From Rotaria sp. Silwood1 (taxonomy: Eukaryota; Rotifera; Eurotatoria; Philodinida; Philodinidae), in assembly GCA_905250075.1 (NCBI GenBank), contig CAJNOP010000107.1, forward strand, positions 186,551 to 250,550: DNA of 64,000 nt, in the 5' to 3' direction. The notes beneath the pieces were generated by a model. It did not search any database, had not been told where the DNA came from, and worked only from the letters and a program-made list of their open reading frames with translations. A program made the translations under genes and the position numbers. This document shows positions 62,660 through 64,000 of the stretch, piece after piece; within the stretch, counting starts at the first letter, position 1, and each line of letters opens with the position of its first letter.

Positions 62660-64000
62660 ATGGCAACTGCTAAAGAAACTGACAATTGTGAAATCAACGA
62701 AATTTTCCAGTATCTTGTATCAGAAAGTGAACCACGAGGTTAAAGTAGCTCCAAAGCTGAACAACGCAGTGATTGTATTTTCGAAGGTTGTGCAGAGGTT
62801 TCAGACAGTGAAAACACTTCGTCATCTAGTCGTTTGTCTCATACTTCAAGGTCATGGCAACAAGCAACCTTCTATCCAAGACTATTTCAATTTTAAAGCA
62901 AAGGCTGTGGAATTAATAATTTGAAGAGAAGTTCACGATTAAACTTTTTCAAGCTACTTTTTGATCAAAGGTTAATCAAAATCATTGTTGACGAAACTAA
63001 CAAGTTTCAGACATATTCAACCGATGATAATTCATCGTCAGCATCACATCGAACAATATGATCTGCGACCAAATCAGATGAAATTTTTCTGTTTTTGATA
63101 ATATTTATGTAGATGACTCATGTGAAAAAATACAGAATTAAAGACTATTGGTCGAACGATTATCTGATTTCAACACTTATCTTTGGTGATATCATGCCTA
63201 GAGATAGATTTTTTTTACTTTTGAAATTGTTCCATTTCAATGATGACGTCAATCAATCCGAAGGAGATAGATTATACAAAATACGACCTATTATGGAAGA
63301 TTTAAAGAAAAAATTTAGACATATTATAGTTCCATATAGAAACCTTTTTATTGATGAAAGCTTACTGCTGTATAAAAGACGACTAAGTTTTAGACAAAAC
63401 ATTTCGTCAAAACGAAACAAATTTGGAATAAGAATGTTCATTTTATGTGATTGTCGTACTGGATTTATATTAGGTTTCCTAGCTTATACAGGATCTCATA
63501 TAGAGGTTCTCAAAAAGGAAGAGTTTGAAATTTTAGGAGCCGTTGTAATAACACTTATGCAGCCATATCTTCAAAAAAGTCATAATCTATTCATTGATAA
63601 TTAGTACACAATTCTAGCACTTTTTGAATATCTACATGAAAACTCAACTGGTGCCTGTGATACAGTACAACAAAATAGAGTTAGAATGCCAACTTTTATC
63701 AAAAAAAACTAAGAAAAGATAAAATCACTTATTGACATATTGATATTTTGCTTGCAGTAAAATGGTTTGACAGACGCAAAGTCACCATCCTTTCGACAAT
63801 ACATGAGTCAAAAATAGTGAGCACCGGAAAAATAGATCTAACAACGAAGGAATCAATTCAGAAATCCATCTCTATCATAAAATCTAATCAAAACAGAAGT
63901 TCTTCATCTGTTGAATATATCTGTACTGAATTCATACGTCCTACATAAGCAAAAGACTGGTCAAACTATTGGATTTTATGAGTTCCAACTACATCTGCTT
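62660..64000 (+). pseudogene. piggyBac-type transposase relic (continues to window end)
   Basis: A DDE transposase of the piggyBac/PGBD group. From 62660 an acidic, Ser-rich N-terminus is readable. The fold then starts at LLFDQRLIKIIVDETNKFQ, followed by KDYWSNDYLIS, MPRDRFFLLLKLFHFND, the first catalytic Asp in LFIDESLLLYKRRLSFRQ, KFGIRMFILCD, and the second Asp in NLFIDN. The third is probably in KWFDRRKVTILST near 63762. In-frame stops lie at 62741 (TAA), 62894 (TAA), 63059 (TGA), 63110 (TAG) and 63602 (TAG, where the family usually has Trp after Asp-Asn), and there is a frameshift between 63700 and 63750. It is inactive. The 3' end of the element lies at or beyond the window end; the terminal repeats were not identified. 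Confidence 0.8.

Overview
This AT-rich window (about 70% A+T, many long A/T homopolymers) is nuclear DNA of an animal. Short GT-AG introns (mostly 45-90 nt), expanded single-exon GPCR, NHL-repeat and F-box-like families, an F-box/LRR gene built from 84-nt exons, and dispersed TGTGGG-like repeats together point to a bdelloid rotifer. That assignment is inference; no search could be run. There are two 100-N assembly gaps (2432-2531 and 47794-47893).

Layout. 1-4.9 kb: non-coding DNA with an inverted repeat broken by the first gap. 4.9-9.4 kb: two intronless enzymes on the + strand, an aldo/keto reductase and a secreted S9-family serine peptidase; both are candidates for horizontal acquisition. 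10.3-10.7 kb: F-box-like relic. 11-12.7 kb (-): small secreted or membrane EGF-domain protein. 13.6-15.4 kb (-): ten-exon nucleotide-sugar transporter of the SLC35D type. 19.4-25.0 kb (+): a Rac1 GTPase gene (7 exons, one of 13 nt) followed 176 bp later by the exocyst subunit EXO70/EXOC7 (12 exons). 25.9-27.4 kb (+): type II membrane protein with cysteine-rich repeats and a lectin-like end. 29.9-30.6 kb (+): RTP-like 3CxxC zinc-binding protein with a 9-residue Cys repeat. 31.5-33.2 kb: decayed Tc1/mariner element with long terminal inverted repeats. 33.9-38.2 kb (-): long disordered protein. 41.4-41.8 kb: foldback element. 44.3-45.2 kb (-): GPCR. 48.8-50.6 kb (-): gene of unknown function broken by several homopolymer indels. 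53.5-54.0 kb (-): GPCR fragment. 54.5-58.95 kb (-): F-box/LRR gene with 21 intact 84-nt LRR exons. 60.7-61.7 kb (-): NHL propeller. 62.7-64 kb (+): piggyBac relic running towards the window end.

Functional links. The clearest is Rac1 beside EXO70: Rho-family GTPases are known regulators of the exocyst through Exo70. The tight same-strand spacing and a 3' splice site just upstream of the EXO70 start make a co-transcribed, trans-spliced pair plausible. The rest of the window looks like independent genes between decaying transposons.

The most unusual signal is a set of at least nine short loci in which a degenerate TGTGGG-type G-rich run is followed by its C-rich complement, always in that order. 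One abuts an open reading frame that stops at the repeat. They may be a hairpin repeat family or scars of telomere-like repeats joined end to end.
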